64,000 bases of DNA from Cohaesibacter marisflavi (GCF_900115225.1 NZ_FOVR01000001.1:1-64000), one strand, 5' to 3'; positions 17,332 to 26,435 are shown, counted from the stretch's first letter. The notes: generated from the letters alone by a model not told the origin. Program-made: numbers and translations.

Positions 17332-19335
17332 TTACAGGGCGCCCTCAACCGCCTTGACGACGGCATCGGCTGTAAAGCCGAAATGAGCGATGACGTCATC
17401 GGCTGGGCCGGAGGCGCCGAAGCTGGTCATGCCCATGATGATGCCATTGCGCCCAACGAAGCGTTCCCAGCCGATGGTTGAGGCCGCTTCGATAGCCAAT
17501 TGCACGCTCTCTTCAGAACCAAGGACAGATTGCTTATAGGCCTTATCCTGCTTTTCAAACTGCGCCCAGTTGGGCAGGGAAACCACAGCCGTAGGAATGC
17601 CTTTTGCTTCCAGCTGCTTTTGGGCATCGACCGCGATATGGAGTTCTGAGCCCGTGGCATAAAGGGTTGCCTTGCGCTCTGCTGAAGCTTCCTTGAGCAC
17701 ATAGCCGCCGCGAGCGGAAAGATTTTCGTCGGCACTGGTGCGAACGACAGGTAGCGGGTTGCGCGACAGGCACATGACCGAAGGGGTGTGTTGTGCCTTA
17801 AGAGCCAGTTCCCAGCATTCCATAGCCTCGACCATGTCACCTGGGCGGAACACATTCAGATTGGGCATCGCGCGCAATCCGGGCAGATGTTCTACTGGCT
17901 GATGGGTCGGGCCATCTTCACCAACCGTGATGCAATCATGGGTCATGACATAGATGACCCGCTGTTCCATCATGGCAGAAAGGCGCACGGCGGGACGGGC
18001 ATAATCGATGAAGCAAAGGAAGGTGCCGCCAAAGGGAATGAGGCCGCCATGCACCGCCATACCATTCATCATGGCCGCCATGGCGTGTTCGCGGATGCCA
18101 AAGGGAACATACCGACCGCCCCAGTCGCCAGCAGCGATCGGGCGGGCCTTCTCAGCCCAGGTAAGGGTGGACCCTGCCAGATCGGCCGAACCGCCAACCA
18201 GTTCAGGCATCATGTCGAACAGGGCGTTGAGCACTTTGCCAGAAGCCATACGGGTTGCAATAGGCTTTTCTTCAAGAGCATTCTTGCGCAGGTCTGCCAG
18301 TGTGGCGAGGGCTTCCGCAGGCAGGTCTCCGGACATGCGCCGCTCGAATTCGGAGCGAGCACTCTCTGGTGCAGCATCAAGACGACCCTGCCAGGACTGA
18401 TGATCTTGCTTGCCACGCGCGCCAGCAGTCCGCCAGTCATCGAGCACGGTTTGCGGGATTTCGAATGCGGCATAGGGCCATGTCAGCAGATTTTGCATGG
18501 CCTTTCGGTCTTCTGCTCCGATGGCGCCGAAGTGGGCGGCAGGTTTCCCCTGCTTGGCAATAGAGCCGCGACCGATGACCGTACGACAGGCGATCATGGA
18601 TGGGCGCGGGTCTGACTTGGCGTCCAGAATGGCCTGCTCGATGGCGTCCGTGTCATGGCCATCGATTGACTGCACATGCCAGCCAGCTGCCGTGAAGCGT
18701 GCGATCTGGTCTTCCGATGTTGCGTGCGTGGTTCGGCCATCAATGGTCACCTTGTTGTCGTCAAACAGCATGACCAGCTTGCCCAGCCCCATATGGGCGG
18801 CAAAGGTGATAGCCTCCTGAGCGATACCCTCCATCAGGCAGCCATCGCCAGCCATGACGTAGGTATAGTGATCAACAAGAGTGTCGCCATAGTCGGCGTT
18901 AAGCGTGCGTTCGGCAAGGGCCAGTCCAGCCGCATTGGCTACGCCTTGTCCAAGTGGGCCTGTTGTGACCTCAATGCCGCGCAGCTGCTCATATTCGGGA
19001 TGCCCTGCGGTTTTGGCGCCGAGTTTGCGGAAATCCTTGATGTCATCAAGGGTAATGTCTGGCGAACCGGTGAGCCACAAAAGGGCATACATGAGCATGG
19101 ACCCATGCCCAGCTGAAAGTACAAAGCGGTCACGATCGGGCCATTCCGGGTCGGCTGCATCATATTTCAGGATGCGGTCGAACAGAACGGCGGCTACATC
19201 TGCCATTCCCATTGGCATGCCGGGGTGGCCTGACTGGGCAACTTCCACGGCGTCGACGGTCAGAAAGCGCAGGGCGCTGGCCATGTCATGCAGACGCTTG
19301 TCGGTCGGCTCAATGGGGGTGATGAGGGTAGTCAT
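17332..19335 (-). CDS. tkt: Transketolase
   Basis: A 667-residue transketolase of normal length. Thiamine-diphosphate binding is seen in AGDGCLMEGIAQEAITFAAH with the following DDNKVTIDG. The N-terminal substrate region is DVAAVLFDRIL...SAGHGSML. The pyrimidine-domain motif EDGPTHQPVEHLPGLRAMPN lies near 470-490. It transfers two-carbon units between pentose phosphates and glycolytic sugars. It lies 134 bases downstream of the TRAP permease gene on the same strand, with two stem-loops between. It may be partly read through from the TRAP operon or have its own promoter there. Confidence 0.95.
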   Translation of the reverse strand: MTTLITPIEPTDKRLHDMASALRFLTVDAVEVAQSGHPGMPMGMADVAAVLFDRILKYDAADPEWPDRDRFVLSAGHGSMLMYALLWLTGSPDITLDDIKDFRKLGAKTAGHPEYEQLRGIEVTTGPLGQGVANAAGLALAERTLNADYGDTLVDHYTYVMAGDGCLMEGIAQEAITFAAHMGLGKLVMLFDDNKVTIDGRTTHATSEDQIARFTAAGWHVQSIDGHDTDAIEQAILDAKSDPRPSMIACRTVIGRGSIAKQGKPAAHFGAIGAEDRKAMQNLLTWPYAAFEIPQTVLDDWRTAGARGKQDHQSWQGRLDAAPESARSEFERRMSGDLPAEALATLADLRKNALEEKPIATRMASGKVLNALFDMMPELVGGSADLAGSTLTWAEKARPIAAGDWGGRYVPFGIREHAMAAMMNGMAVHGGLIPFGGTFLCFIDYARPAVRLSAMMEQRVIYVMTHDCITVGEDGPTHQPVEHLPGLRAMPNLNVFRPGDMVEAMECWELALKAQHTPSVMCLSRNPLPVVRTSADENLSARGGYVLKEASAERKATLYATGSELHIAVDAQKQLEAKGIPTAVVSLPNWAQFEKQDKAYKQSVLGSEESVQLAIEAASTIGWERFVGRNGIIMGMTSFGASGPADDVIAHFGFTADAVVKAVEGAL

Positions 19336-19372
19336 GTCTTACTCCATGATAAAGAAGGCCGAGTTGGAGCCT

Positions 19373-19397
19373 GTCTGCACTTGAGGGAGTTGCAGAC
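19373..19397 (-). promoter_or_regulatory. Stem-loop in tkt leader
   Basis: GTCTGCA at 19373-19379 pairs with TGCAGAC at 19391-19397 across an 11-base loop. It lies about 38 bases upstream of the tkt start, directly beside a stronger hairpin. Confidence 0.45.
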
Positions 19398-19420
19398 ATG
19401 CTGGAGAAACTCAGGTTGGG

Positions 19421-19452
19421 GCCGCCTCTGGACTGCGAGGATCAGAGGCGGC
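19421..19452 (-). terminator. Stem-loop between dctM and tkt
   Basis: Perfect 10-bp stem, GCCGCCTCTG at 19421-19430 and CAGAGGCGGC at 19443-19452. It begins 17 bases after the dctM stop codon. No T-run follows, so it may be a weak or factor-assisted terminator, or an mRNA-stabilising structure. Confidence 0.55.
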
Positions 19453-19469
19453 GTGCTTGGGGAATTGAC

Positions 19470-20765
19470 TTACATAAGGCCAGCGAGACGCGGCAGATAC
19501 AGCACCAGATCAGGGAAGAGACTGATCAGGGCCAGAACGCCGATGGAGATGAACAGGAAGGGCAGGATCTCGCGGGATATTGCCCCTATTCGGGTCTCGT
19601 TGGATGTAATGGCCGCGCCTGCGAACAGACATAAGCCATAGGGGGGGGTCATCAGACCGATCATCAGATTGAAGACCATGATGACACCGAAGTGGATCGG
19701 ATTGATGCCGACTGCGGTTGCTATGGGCGTCAGGATCGGGCCGAGAATGAGAATGGCTGGAGCGGCGTCCATGAACATGCCCCACATGAGCAGGAAGACG
19801 TTGATGACCAGCAGAACCATCAGCGGGTCAACTGCATTCATGCGAATCCAGTCGGCGGCGATCTGCGGCAGATGGGCAACGGCCAGAATCCAGCCGAAAA
19901 TGCCCGCAGTGCCGATGAGGAAGAAGATCGCCGCTGAATCCCGGGCCACCTTGGCGCCAATGACCAGCAGTTCTTTCGGGCCGACATTGCGGTAAAGGAA
20001 GAAACCAAGAAGCAACGCATAGCCCACAGCAACAGAGGCTGCTTCTGTAGGAGTAAAGATGCCGGACAGAATGCCCCCCATCAGAATGACAGGCATCAGG
20101 AGGGCCGGGATCGAGGATTTGCAGATCTTGATGACTTCCTCGAGCATATACTTGCCATGCGAAGAGCGATAGCCCCGGCGGCTGGCGATGAGCCAGACAA
20201 CCAGCATCTGTGCCAGACCCAGCAAGACGCCGGGTAGGGCCCCACCAACCAGTAAAGCCCCGGTGGAAACCTGTGCCACTGAGGCAAAAATCACCATGGG
20301 GATGGAAGGAGGAATGATGGGGCCCTGTACGGAGGAGGCCACGGTAACCGCAGCAGAGAAGCCCTCTGAGTAGCCATTTTTCTTCATGGCGGGAATGAGC
20401 ACCGAGCCCAGACCGGCCACGTCTGCCAAAGCCGAGCCCGAGCAGCCGCCAAACAGCATGGAGGCGACCACATTCACCTGCGCCAGCCCACCGCGCATGC
20501 GCCCGACAAGCAGGTTCGCCAAAGACACGATGTTATCGGTGATGCGGCAGGCCGACATGACATGCCCTGCCATGACAAACAGCGGCACTGCCAGCAGTAC
20601 GAAACTGTCAATCGAGGTGAAAAACTGATGAATGACCGTCCGCATGGACTGCTCGGAAACCATGAAATAGACCAGCGAGGCGATTCCGGTTGTAAAACTC
20701 AGAGGCACGCCCAGAATGGCGAGCAGGCCAAAAACCACCAACATGAGGGAAAAGGCGAAGGTCAT
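19470..20765 (-). CDS. TRAP transporter large permease (DctM type)
   Basis: A 431-residue membrane protein with about twelve helices, the usual size for DctM. Family-typical stretches are AVPLFVMAGHVMSACRITD near 57-75, GLGSVLIPAMKKNGYSEGFS and GPIIPPSIPMVIFASVAQVS near 150-170. It forms the sodium-driven transport channel with DctQ. Its start overlaps the end of the small-subunit gene by four bases, which indicates coupled translation. Confidence 0.93.
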   Translation of the reverse strand: MTFAFSLMLVVFGLLAILGVPLSFTTGIASLVYFMVSEQSMRTVIHQFFTSIDSFVLLAVPLFVMAGHVMSACRITDNIVSLANLLVGRMRGGLAQVNVVASMLFGGCSGSALADVAGLGSVLIPAMKKNGYSEGFSAAVTVASSVQGPIIPPSIPMVIFASVAQVSTGALLVGGALPGVLLGLAQMLVVWLIASRRGYRSSHGKYMLEEVIKICKSSIPALLMPVILMGGILSGIFTPTEAASVAVGYALLLGFFLYRNVGPKELLVIGAKVARDSAAIFFLIGTAGIFGWILAVAHLPQIAADWIRMNAVDPLMVLLVINVFLLMWGMFMDAAPAILILGPILTPIATAVGINPIHFGVIMVFNLMIGLMTPPYGLCLFAGAAITSNETRIGAISREILPFLFISIGVLALISLFPDLVLYLPRLAGLM

Positions 20766-21322
20766 TTTTGTGTCTCCGAAATGGGATCATCATCACTGAC
20801 GAGAAACTCCGGTTCGAGAATCCAGCTCCTGTGAAAGAAGAGGATATTGATCGAATCCAGGATCAGGTAGAGAAGAACGAAGCAGGCACCGAAGGGAATG
20901 GCCAGAAACGGCCAGAAGAAGGATATCTGAAGACCCGGGGTCATCATCCATTCATTGGCAAGGGCGTAGCCCCAGCCGATATAGATCAGATAGACAAAGA
21001 AGATCGCCACGGGCAGGCGCAGAAAAAAATCGTACCATATGGCCGTTTTGCGCGGGATCATGGCGATGACAATCATCAGACGAGGGTGGGCATAGTGCCT
21101 GTAGGCCGTCGCCGCTCCGACGCTGGTCACATAAATCATCAGATATTTGGCAGCTTCTTCGGCCCAATAGAGTGGCATGGCGAGAAAATAGCGCATGCAC
21201 ACCTGCAGCAGCAGTACGAAGAAAATACCAAAAACCAATAGGGCGAGAAAGGCATTCAGAACCATATTGACGGCATCTAACGTCTTCTCGATCTTGTTTG
21301 GGGGCGTTGTGGGGTTTTGCAT
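20762..21322 (-). CDS. TRAP transporter small permease (DctQ type)
   Basis: A 186-residue protein with four membrane helices. The conserved WAEEAAKYLMIYVTSVGAA motif lies at about 53-71. The start at 21322 has GAGGAC upstream, whereas the ATG six codons earlier has no ribosome site. It lies between dctP and dctM, and a GC-rich stem-loop separates it from dctP. Confidence 0.88.
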   Translation of the reverse strand: MQNPTTPPNKIEKTLDAVNMVLNAFLALLVFGIFFVLLLQVCMRYFLAMPLYWAEEAAKYLMIYVTSVGAATAYRHYAHPRLMIVIAMIPRKTAIWYDFFLRLPVAIFFVYLIYIGWGYALANEWMMTPGLQISFFWPFLAIPFGACFVLLYLILDSINILFFHRSWILEPEFLVSDDDPISETQK

Positions 21323-21351
21323 TTCCAGTCCTCGGACCATAGGAAAAAGCA

Positions 21352-21379
21352 GGCGGGAAGCGCCTTGTTGCTCCCCGCC
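21352..21379 (-). promoter_or_regulatory. Stem-loop between dctP and dctQ
   Basis: GGCGGG at 21352-21357 pairs with CCCGCC at 21374-21379, extended by AGC/GCT inside one bulged pair. Such hairpins after binding-protein genes commonly protect the upstream mRNA, giving more binding protein than permease. Confidence 0.5.
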
Positions 21380-21392
21380 ACGGGTTAGCGGA

Positions 21393-22439
21393 TCAGTAAA
21401 CCAGATCCTGATAGCTATCCTGAATGCGTGTGATTTCGTCCTGAACCATCTTCAGAACTTCTGCGCCGCCATCGACATTCTTTTCAAACCAGGCAAAAGC
21501 CGCTGGCTGGAATGCTTTTTTGAATTCTTCGATTTCGGCAGCTGTCGGCTGGTAGATTTCAACGCCATGATCCTGAAGCCATTTGCCATCGATGATGTCC
21601 TTGAGCGGAGCAAGGGCTTCGGCGCCCGCCTGAGCTTCGTTACCAGCTTTCATGATGGCAACCTGAATATCCTTGGGCAGGCTGTTAAACCATTCGACAT
21701 TGAAGGTAACGGCGCCAACCAGATGAACATGCTTGTCCAGAGTGATATATTTCTGCACTTCGTGGAAGTTCATGGCACGGATGGTTGCCAGCGGGTTCTC
21801 CTGCCCATCAACAACACCGGTCTGCAGGGACGTGTAGACTTCAAGCCAAGGCACGGGTGTTGCCTGTGCGCCAGCTGCGTTGAACATTTCGATGTGAGGG
21901 CGAACCTGCATGGTGCGCAGTTTGACGCCCTTGAGATCTGCTACAGTATGAATTGGCTTGTTAGCCGTCGAAATCTGGCGATAGGCCTGCGGGCTGAAGA
22001 ACAAGATGCCAACGCCGGTTTTCTCTTCCAGCTCTTTCAGTATCTTTTTCATTACAGGGTTATCGCGGGTATACAGCTTTTGCGCGACGGCCATGTCAGG
22101 CATGACATAGGGCAGGTCGGTAAAGGTGATCTTCGGGAACAGGTTGGACATTACGCCCATAGCCAACTCGCTGCCCTGCAATTCACCGGATTTCACCTGC
22201 TGCAGGCCGGAGAGCTGATCGCCCAGCTGCCCGTCGGGGAAGACCTGAACATCCACTTTTCCGTCTGTATAGAGTTCGACCTTCTGTTCGAAAATCGCCA
22301 GCGATGCAGATGCCGGCAGAGCCATAGGATCGGCCGGTGTGCCGCTGGCAATCTTCATGACATAGTCAGCTGCGAAAGCAGCATTGGCACTCATGGCGAG
22401 TGCCATGGCAGTGCATGTAACAAGAGCCTTGAATTTCAT
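21393..22439 (-). CDS. TRAP transporter substrate-binding protein (DctP type)
   Basis: A 348-residue periplasmic protein with a signal peptide (LVTCTAMALAMSANAAFAAD). The ligand-contact region contains LKGVKLRTMQVRPHIEMFNA, in which the arginine after LKGVKL matches the conserved carboxylate-binding arginine of the family. It is followed by PVPWLEVYTSLQTGVVDGQE. A carboxylated ligand such as a sugar acid is therefore expected. GGGAGG precedes the start at 22439. Shared operator-like repeats before this gene and before iolC tie it to the inositol-type pathway next door. Confidence 0.9.
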   Translation of the reverse strand: MKFKALVTCTAMALAMSANAAFAADYVMKIASGTPADPMALPASASLAIFEQKVELYTDGKVDVQVFPDGQLGDQLSGLQQVKSGELQGSELAMGVMSNLFPKITFTDLPYVMPDMAVAQKLYTRDNPVMKKILKELEEKTGVGILFFSPQAYRQISTANKPIHTVADLKGVKLRTMQVRPHIEMFNAAGAQATPVPWLEVYTSLQTGVVDGQENPLATIRAMNFHEVQKYITLDKHVHLVGAVTFNVEWFNSLPKDIQVAIMKAGNEAQAGAEALAPLKDIIDGKWLQDHGVEIYQPTAAEIEEFKKAFQPAAFAWFEKNVDGGAEVLKMVQDEITRIQDSYQDLVY

Positions 22440-22504
22440 GTAAACCTCCCTGTGCCCAACCCTCCCGTCGGGCACGATTGCATCAAGGGGATGCATTCCA
22501 ATAC

Positions 22505-22531
22505 GATAGAAAATGGAACATATATTCTATC
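22505..22531. promoter_or_regulatory. RpiR-type operator candidate before dctP
   Basis: GATAGAA at 22505-22511 and TTCTATC at 22525-22531 form a perfect 7-bp inverted repeat with a 13-base spacer, placed 66 bases upstream of dctP. Inside it GGAACATATATTCT has the GGAA-N6-TTC form, as far as I recall close to the site reported for rhizobial IolR. Confidence 0.55.
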
Positions 22532-22567
22532 AGGGGGCAATATGAAATCTTTGCTCTTAAACTAAAG

Positions 22568-23407
22568 TCATATGTTCTCTTTCACGACGGATGCCGGATT
22601 CAGCCGTGTTCCCACGGAGACCGAAAGCGCCGCAGCCAGACAGAATGTTGCCGAATATGTGCGGAAACCACCGACATCTTCTTCAACCACTTCAAGGCTG
22701 ACATCGGCAAGCCCGGACAAGGGACTGAGCGGCGTGTCCGTGATTGCGACAATCTTTGCTCCATCGCCTTTGGCCTTTTCAGCCACTTGCACGACTTCAG
22801 GCGTGTAAGGCTCGAATGAGATAAGCAGCAGGACTTCGTTAGGGCGAAAACGACCTGGGATCTTTATGCCGCCAACATCACTGTGAAGAATGACACGGTG
22901 GTCAAACTGCCCTAGAACATAAGCCAAATAACTGGCCACGGGGAATGCTCGCTTTTGCCCGATGACATGCATTTCTGGCATTGAACAAATTATTTCTGTA
23001 GCTATTTCAATGGACTGTGGGGCCATTTTGCTCATGAGACGCTCAATGGATGCGATGGATGAATCGCAGAAATCGACAAAGAGAAGGTCTGTTTCCGTCT
23101 CCCCGCGCTGGCGTAAAGTGTTGATCCTGTAGCGATAGGGCGGGCGCTGCTGGGTTGCCTGACGCCGGAACAATTGCTGCAAATCAGAATATCCCTGCAT
23201 GCCCAGAGCCTGAGCAAAGCGAATGAAGGCCGAAGGAGCGATGCCGGATTCCTGAGAGGCTTGGGCTACGGTCAGAAAAGCCATGGCATCGCCTTTGCGC
23301 AAGACAAAGCTCGCACAATCCTGCAAGCGTTTGGGCAAACCACCCTTGATTGCCGCGATCTTTTTCTCAAACTCTGCGACGGAAGTTGGGCTGGAGGAGT
23401 CGGTCAT
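22568..23407 (-). CDS. RpiR/MurR-family regulator with SIS domain
   Basis: A 279-residue regulator. The N-terminal HTH_6 domain (SFVLRKGDAMAFLTVAQASQ, then GIAPSAFIRFAQALGMQGYS) covers about 20-85. The SIS phosphosugar-binding domain runs from about 120 to the end (EMHVIGQKRAFPVASYLAYV; VLLLISFEPYTPEVVQVAEK; KIVAITDTPLSPLSGLADVS). Rhizobial inositol regulators (IolR) belong to this family. It lies between the TRAP genes and iolC, with matching inverted repeats on both sides, so it probably represses both and senses a phosphorylated pathway intermediate. Confidence 0.85.
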   Translation of the reverse strand: MTDSSSPTSVAEFEKKIAAIKGGLPKRLQDCASFVLRKGDAMAFLTVAQASQESGIAPSAFIRFAQALGMQGYSDLQQLFRRQATQQRPPYRYRINTLRQRGETETDLLFVDFCDSSIASIERLMSKMAPQSIEIATEIICSMPEMHVIGQKRAFPVASYLAYVLGQFDHRVILHSDVGGIKIPGRFRPNEVLLLISFEPYTPEVVQVAEKAKGDGAKIVAITDTPLSPLSGLADVSLEVVEEDVGGFRTYSATFCLAAALSVSVGTRLNPASVVKENI

Positions 23408-23486
23408 CGCATCTTGCTTTCATCTTGAGTGAATAGACTTGCTTTCTTGGAATCGTTCGACACTATAGAAGATGTTTCATTTTTGG

Positions 23487-23506
23487 AATAGAAATTTCAT
23501 TCTATT
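23487..23506. promoter_or_regulatory. RpiR-type operator candidate before iolC, site 1
   Basis: AATAGAA at 23487-23493 and TTCTATT at 23500-23506, a perfect 7-bp inverted repeat with a 6-base spacer, in the rpiR-iolC divergent region. It carries the same TAGAA/TTCTA half-sites as the site before dctP. Confidence 0.6.
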
Positions 23507-23543
23507 TGACACACCTTGTTCAAAGTTTGATACATTCTGTTTA

Positions 23544-23560
23544 TAGAACAAAAATTTCTA
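23544..23560. promoter_or_regulatory. RpiR-type operator candidate before iolC, site 2
   Basis: TAGAA at 23544-23548 and TTCTA at 23556-23560 with a 7-base spacer, about 80 bases upstream of the iolC start. Further single TAGAA half-sites lie at 23466 and 23573. Confidence 0.5.
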
Positions 23561-23640
23561 AAAATTATCTTTTAGAATTTATATTTCATTGCTAGGCTCA
23601 GGTCAACTCGTCCACAACGGGAGGACACAATAGGTGAGCG

Positions 23641-25572
23641 ATGCAAAAGACACTTGATCTAATAACAATTGGACGCAGCTCGGTGGATCTGTACGGAAGT
23701 CAGGTCGGCGGCAGACTGGAAGACATGCGGTCCTTCGAGAAATATATCGGGGGGAGCCCTACCAATATGGCTGCAGGTACGGCCAAGCTAGGCGTTCGGT
23801 CTGCGGTCATTACTCGGGTGGGTGACGAGCATATGGGGCGCTTCATTCGGGAGGAGTTGCAGTCTCTGGGCGTCGATACGCGCGGCGTGAAAACCGATCC
23901 GGAGCGTTTGACGGCGCTGGCTATTCTCGGCATCAGGGATAAGGAGCAGTTTCCCCTTATCTTTTATCGCGAGAATTGTGCCGACATGGCTTTGTGTGAA
24001 GAAGATATCGACCCGGATTTCATCGCCGAGGCGCGCTGTGTCACAGTGACCGGCACCCATTTGAGCCATCCGCGCACCAAGGCGGCAGTGCTCAAGGCGC
24101 TGAGACTGGCAAGAGACAGTGGTGCCAAAACAGCGCTTGATATCGACTATCGCCCTAATCTGTGGGGGCTTTCAGGCCATGGCGACGGAGAAAACCGCTT
24201 CATTGCTTCAGAAGCTGTTACGCAGCAATTGCAAGAAACCCTGTCACTGTTCGACCTGATTGTTGGCACCGAAGAGGAATTCCATATTGCGGGCGGAACG
24301 ACAGTCACGCTCGATGCCCTCAAGGCAGTGCGCAAAGTAAGCGGCGCCACTCTCGTGTGCAAACGCGGACCGATGGGCGCAACGGCCTTCGCCGGTGCCA
24401 TACCCAAATCGCTCGATGATGGCGAGTCCGGCCCGGGCTTCCTGATCGAGGTGTTTAATGTGCTCGGCGCGGGAGATGGCTTCATGTCCGGCCTGTTGAA
24501 GGGCTGGCTTGAGGACAAGGATTGGGTTACGGCCCTGACCTATGCCAATGCTTGTGGCGCTTTTGCTGTCAGCCGCCATGGCTGCACGCCAGCGTATCCC
24601 AGCTGGGAAGAGCTGCAATTCTTCTTGCAGCGTGGCATCAAGACTCCCGCCTTGCGCAAGGATACTGAGCTGGAGCAGGTTCACTGGTCAACCAATCGCC
24701 ACAAGGCATGGCCGGATGTGCGTATCTTTGCCTTTGATCATCGTATCCAGCTTGAGCGCATGTGCGATGAGCTTGATGTGCCACGGGAGCGTATAGGCGC
24801 TTTCAAAAAGCTTTGCCTTGAGGCGACCATGCAGGTTTCCCAAGGGCGAGATGGCTATGGCATCCTGTGTGACAACCGGGTCGGGCAGGATGCGCTACAT
24901 GCCGCAGCTGACAAGGGCCTTTGGATCGGACGTCCGGTCGAGTTTCCGGCATCCTGTCCCCTTGCCTTTGAAGAGGAGCTCGGGCCTGATTGTGGAGGTC
25001 TCAAGGAATGGCCCCAGAACCATGTCGTCAAGGTGCTCTGCTACTGTCACCCAGATGATGAGGTCGCCTTGCGCGATCAGCAGGAAGCCACATTGCTGAA
25101 ACTGGCCGCCGCTGCGCGCAACAACCGTCTGGATCTGCTGGTCGAGCTGATTACCTCACCGGTCGGGCCTGTCGACGATCAGTCTGCAGCCAAGCTGATC
25201 AATCGTCTTTATGAAATCGGTATCTATCCGGATTGGTGGAAGCTTGAACCCATGAAGACTGACGCTGCCTGGCGCAATGCCTGTCGGGCGGTCGAGGACC
25301 ATGATCCCCATTGCCGCGGTATCGTTGTCTTGGGATTGGCCGCCGATATGGAAGCGTTGGGGCCTGCACTCAGAATTGCCGCAGCCCATCCGCTGGTCAA
25401 GGGATTTGCCGTCGGGCGCACCATCATGAACGCAACGGCGCTTCAATGGTTTGGCGGTGAAGTGGATGACGCAACGGCGGTAAGCCAATTGACGAACAAT
25501 TATCAATGCCTATGCACCCTTTGGGATGAGGCTCGCTCTTCTGCCCTCGGGGGCAAGGAAATAGCTAGTTAG
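23641..25572 (+). CDS. iolC: 5-dehydro-2-deoxygluconokinase fused to DUF2090 aldolase domain
   Basis: A 643-residue two-domain enzyme. Residues 1-330 are a PfkB-type kinase (LDLITIGRSSVDLYGSQVGG at the start, KYIGGSPTNMAAGTAKLG, and VLGAGDGFMSGLLKGWL with the catalytic aspartate near 280). Residues 340-640 are the DUF2090 domain (VRIFAFDHRIQLERMCDELD), a class I aldolase-like barrel. In the inositol pathway the kinase makes 5-dehydro-2-deoxygluconate 6-phosphate and the aldolase splits it into dihydroxyacetone phosphate and malonate semialdehyde. Such fusions are common in Rhizobiales. It is followed 10 bases later by iolB. Confidence 0.93.
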   Translation: MQKTLDLITIGRSSVDLYGSQVGGRLEDMRSFEKYIGGSPTNMAAGTAKLGVRSAVITRVGDEHMGRFIREELQSLGVDTRGVKTDPERLTALAILGIRDKEQFPLIFYRENCADMALCEEDIDPDFIAEARCVTVTGTHLSHPRTKAAVLKALRLARDSGAKTALDIDYRPNLWGLSGHGDGENRFIASEAVTQQLQETLSLFDLIVGTEEEFHIAGGTTVTLDALKAVRKVSGATLVCKRGPMGATAFAGAIPKSLDDGESGPGFLIEVFNVLGAGDGFMSGLLKGWLEDKDWVTALTYANACGAFAVSRHGCTPAYPSWEELQFFLQRGIKTPALRKDTELEQVHWSTNRHKAWPDVRIFAFDHRIQLERMCDELDVPRERIGAFKKLCLEATMQVSQGRDGYGILCDNRVGQDALHAAADKGLWIGRPVEFPASCPLAFEEELGPDCGGLKEWPQNHVVKVLCYCHPDDEVALRDQQEATLLKLAAAARNNRLDLLVELITSPVGPVDDQSAAKLINRLYEIGIYPDWWKLEPMKTDAAWRNACRAVEDHDPHCRGIVVLGLAADMEALGPALRIAAAHPLVKGFAVGRTIMNATALQWFGGEVDDATAVSQLTNNYQCLCTLWDEARSSALGGKEIAS

Positions 25573-25582
25573 GAGGAATGGA

Positions 25583-26386
25583 ATGTCTTACAATTTGCAC
25601 CGCAAGCCGCAGGGAGAGAGCGGCAAGGTTCATGATATTACACCTGAAAAAGCAGGTTGGACCTATGTTGGCTTTGGTCTCTATGACTTGAAGCCGGGAG
25701 AAACTGCGGCCGAAGCAACGGGAGATCGCGAAGTGATCCTTGTCATGCTGGAAGGTTATGCCGAAATTTCGGGAGCCGGGCAAGACTTTGGTAAAGTCGG
25801 CAGTCGGGATAGTGTTTTTGACCCGATCTCACCGCAATCCGTCTATATCCCGAATGACAGCGACTGGTCTCTGGTTGCCGTGACCGATTGCAAGATCGCC
25901 GTTTGTTCGGCTCCGGGTATGGGCGGTCACAAGGCACAGCTTCTCAAAGCTCCCGAGCGTGTAACAAAAGGCAAGGGTGCGAACACCCGTCATATCTTCC
26001 CGATTGCCATGGAAGACTATGATGTTGCCGACAGTCTGCTCGTGACCGAATGCGTTACGCCTTCTGGCCACTGGTCTTCCTATCCGCCGCACCGCCATGA
26101 TAGCGACAATTTCCCAACCATCACACATCTGGAAGAAAGCTACTATCATCGCCTGAACCCGGCCAAAGGCTATGCGCATCAGCGCGTTTACAATGATAGT
26201 GGATCCATTGATGAGACCTTCACTGTGCATGATGGCGAAGTGGTGCTGGTGCCGGAAGGCTACCATCCCTGCGGTGCTCCCTATGGGTATGACCTTTATT
26301 ATCTCAATGTAATGGCTGGACCTCTGCGCAAATGGCGTTTCCAGAATCATCCCGATCATGACTGGATCGCACAACGCGACGCTTGA
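25583..26386 (+). CDS. iolB: 5-deoxy-glucuronate isomerase
   Basis: A 267-residue bicupin of normal IolB length. The metal-binding cupin motif is clear in GHWSSYPPHRHDSDNFPTIT and the following EESYYHRLNPAKGYAHQRVY; the C-terminal part has EGYHPCGAPYGYDLYYLNVM. It converts 5-deoxy-glucuronate to 5-dehydro-2-deoxygluconate, the substrate of the IolC kinase encoded just upstream. AGGAGG lies before the start and the gap to iolC is 10 bases, so the two form one operon that ends in a hairpin. Confidence 0.95.
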   Translation: MSYNLHRKPQGESGKVHDITPEKAGWTYVGFGLYDLKPGETAAEATGDREVILVMLEGYAEISGAGQDFGKVGSRDSVFDPISPQSVYIPNDSDWSLVAVTDCKIAVCSAPGMGGHKAQLLKAPERVTKGKGANTRHIFPIAMEDYDVADSLLVTECVTPSGHWSSYPPHRHDSDNFPTITHLEESYYHRLNPAKGYAHQRVYNDSGSIDETFTVHDGEVVLVPEGYHPCGAPYGYDLYYLNVMAGPLRKWRFQNHPDHDWIAQRDA

Positions 26387-26408
26387 GCGGTCATGCATAC
26401 AAGTCAAG

Positions 26409-26435
26409 AGGCGCGACAGCTTGCACGTCGCGCCT
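26409..26435 (+). terminator. Terminator after iolB
   Basis: Stem AGGCGCGAC at 26409-26417 with GTCGCGCCT at 26427-26435, followed by TGTTTAT, 23 bases after the iolB stop codon. Confidence 0.7.

Noticed and set aside
21195-22565. 456-residue plus-strand frame opposite dctP
   Set aside because: No protein-family features; dctP on the minus strand has a signal peptide, ribosome site and conserved ligand motif.
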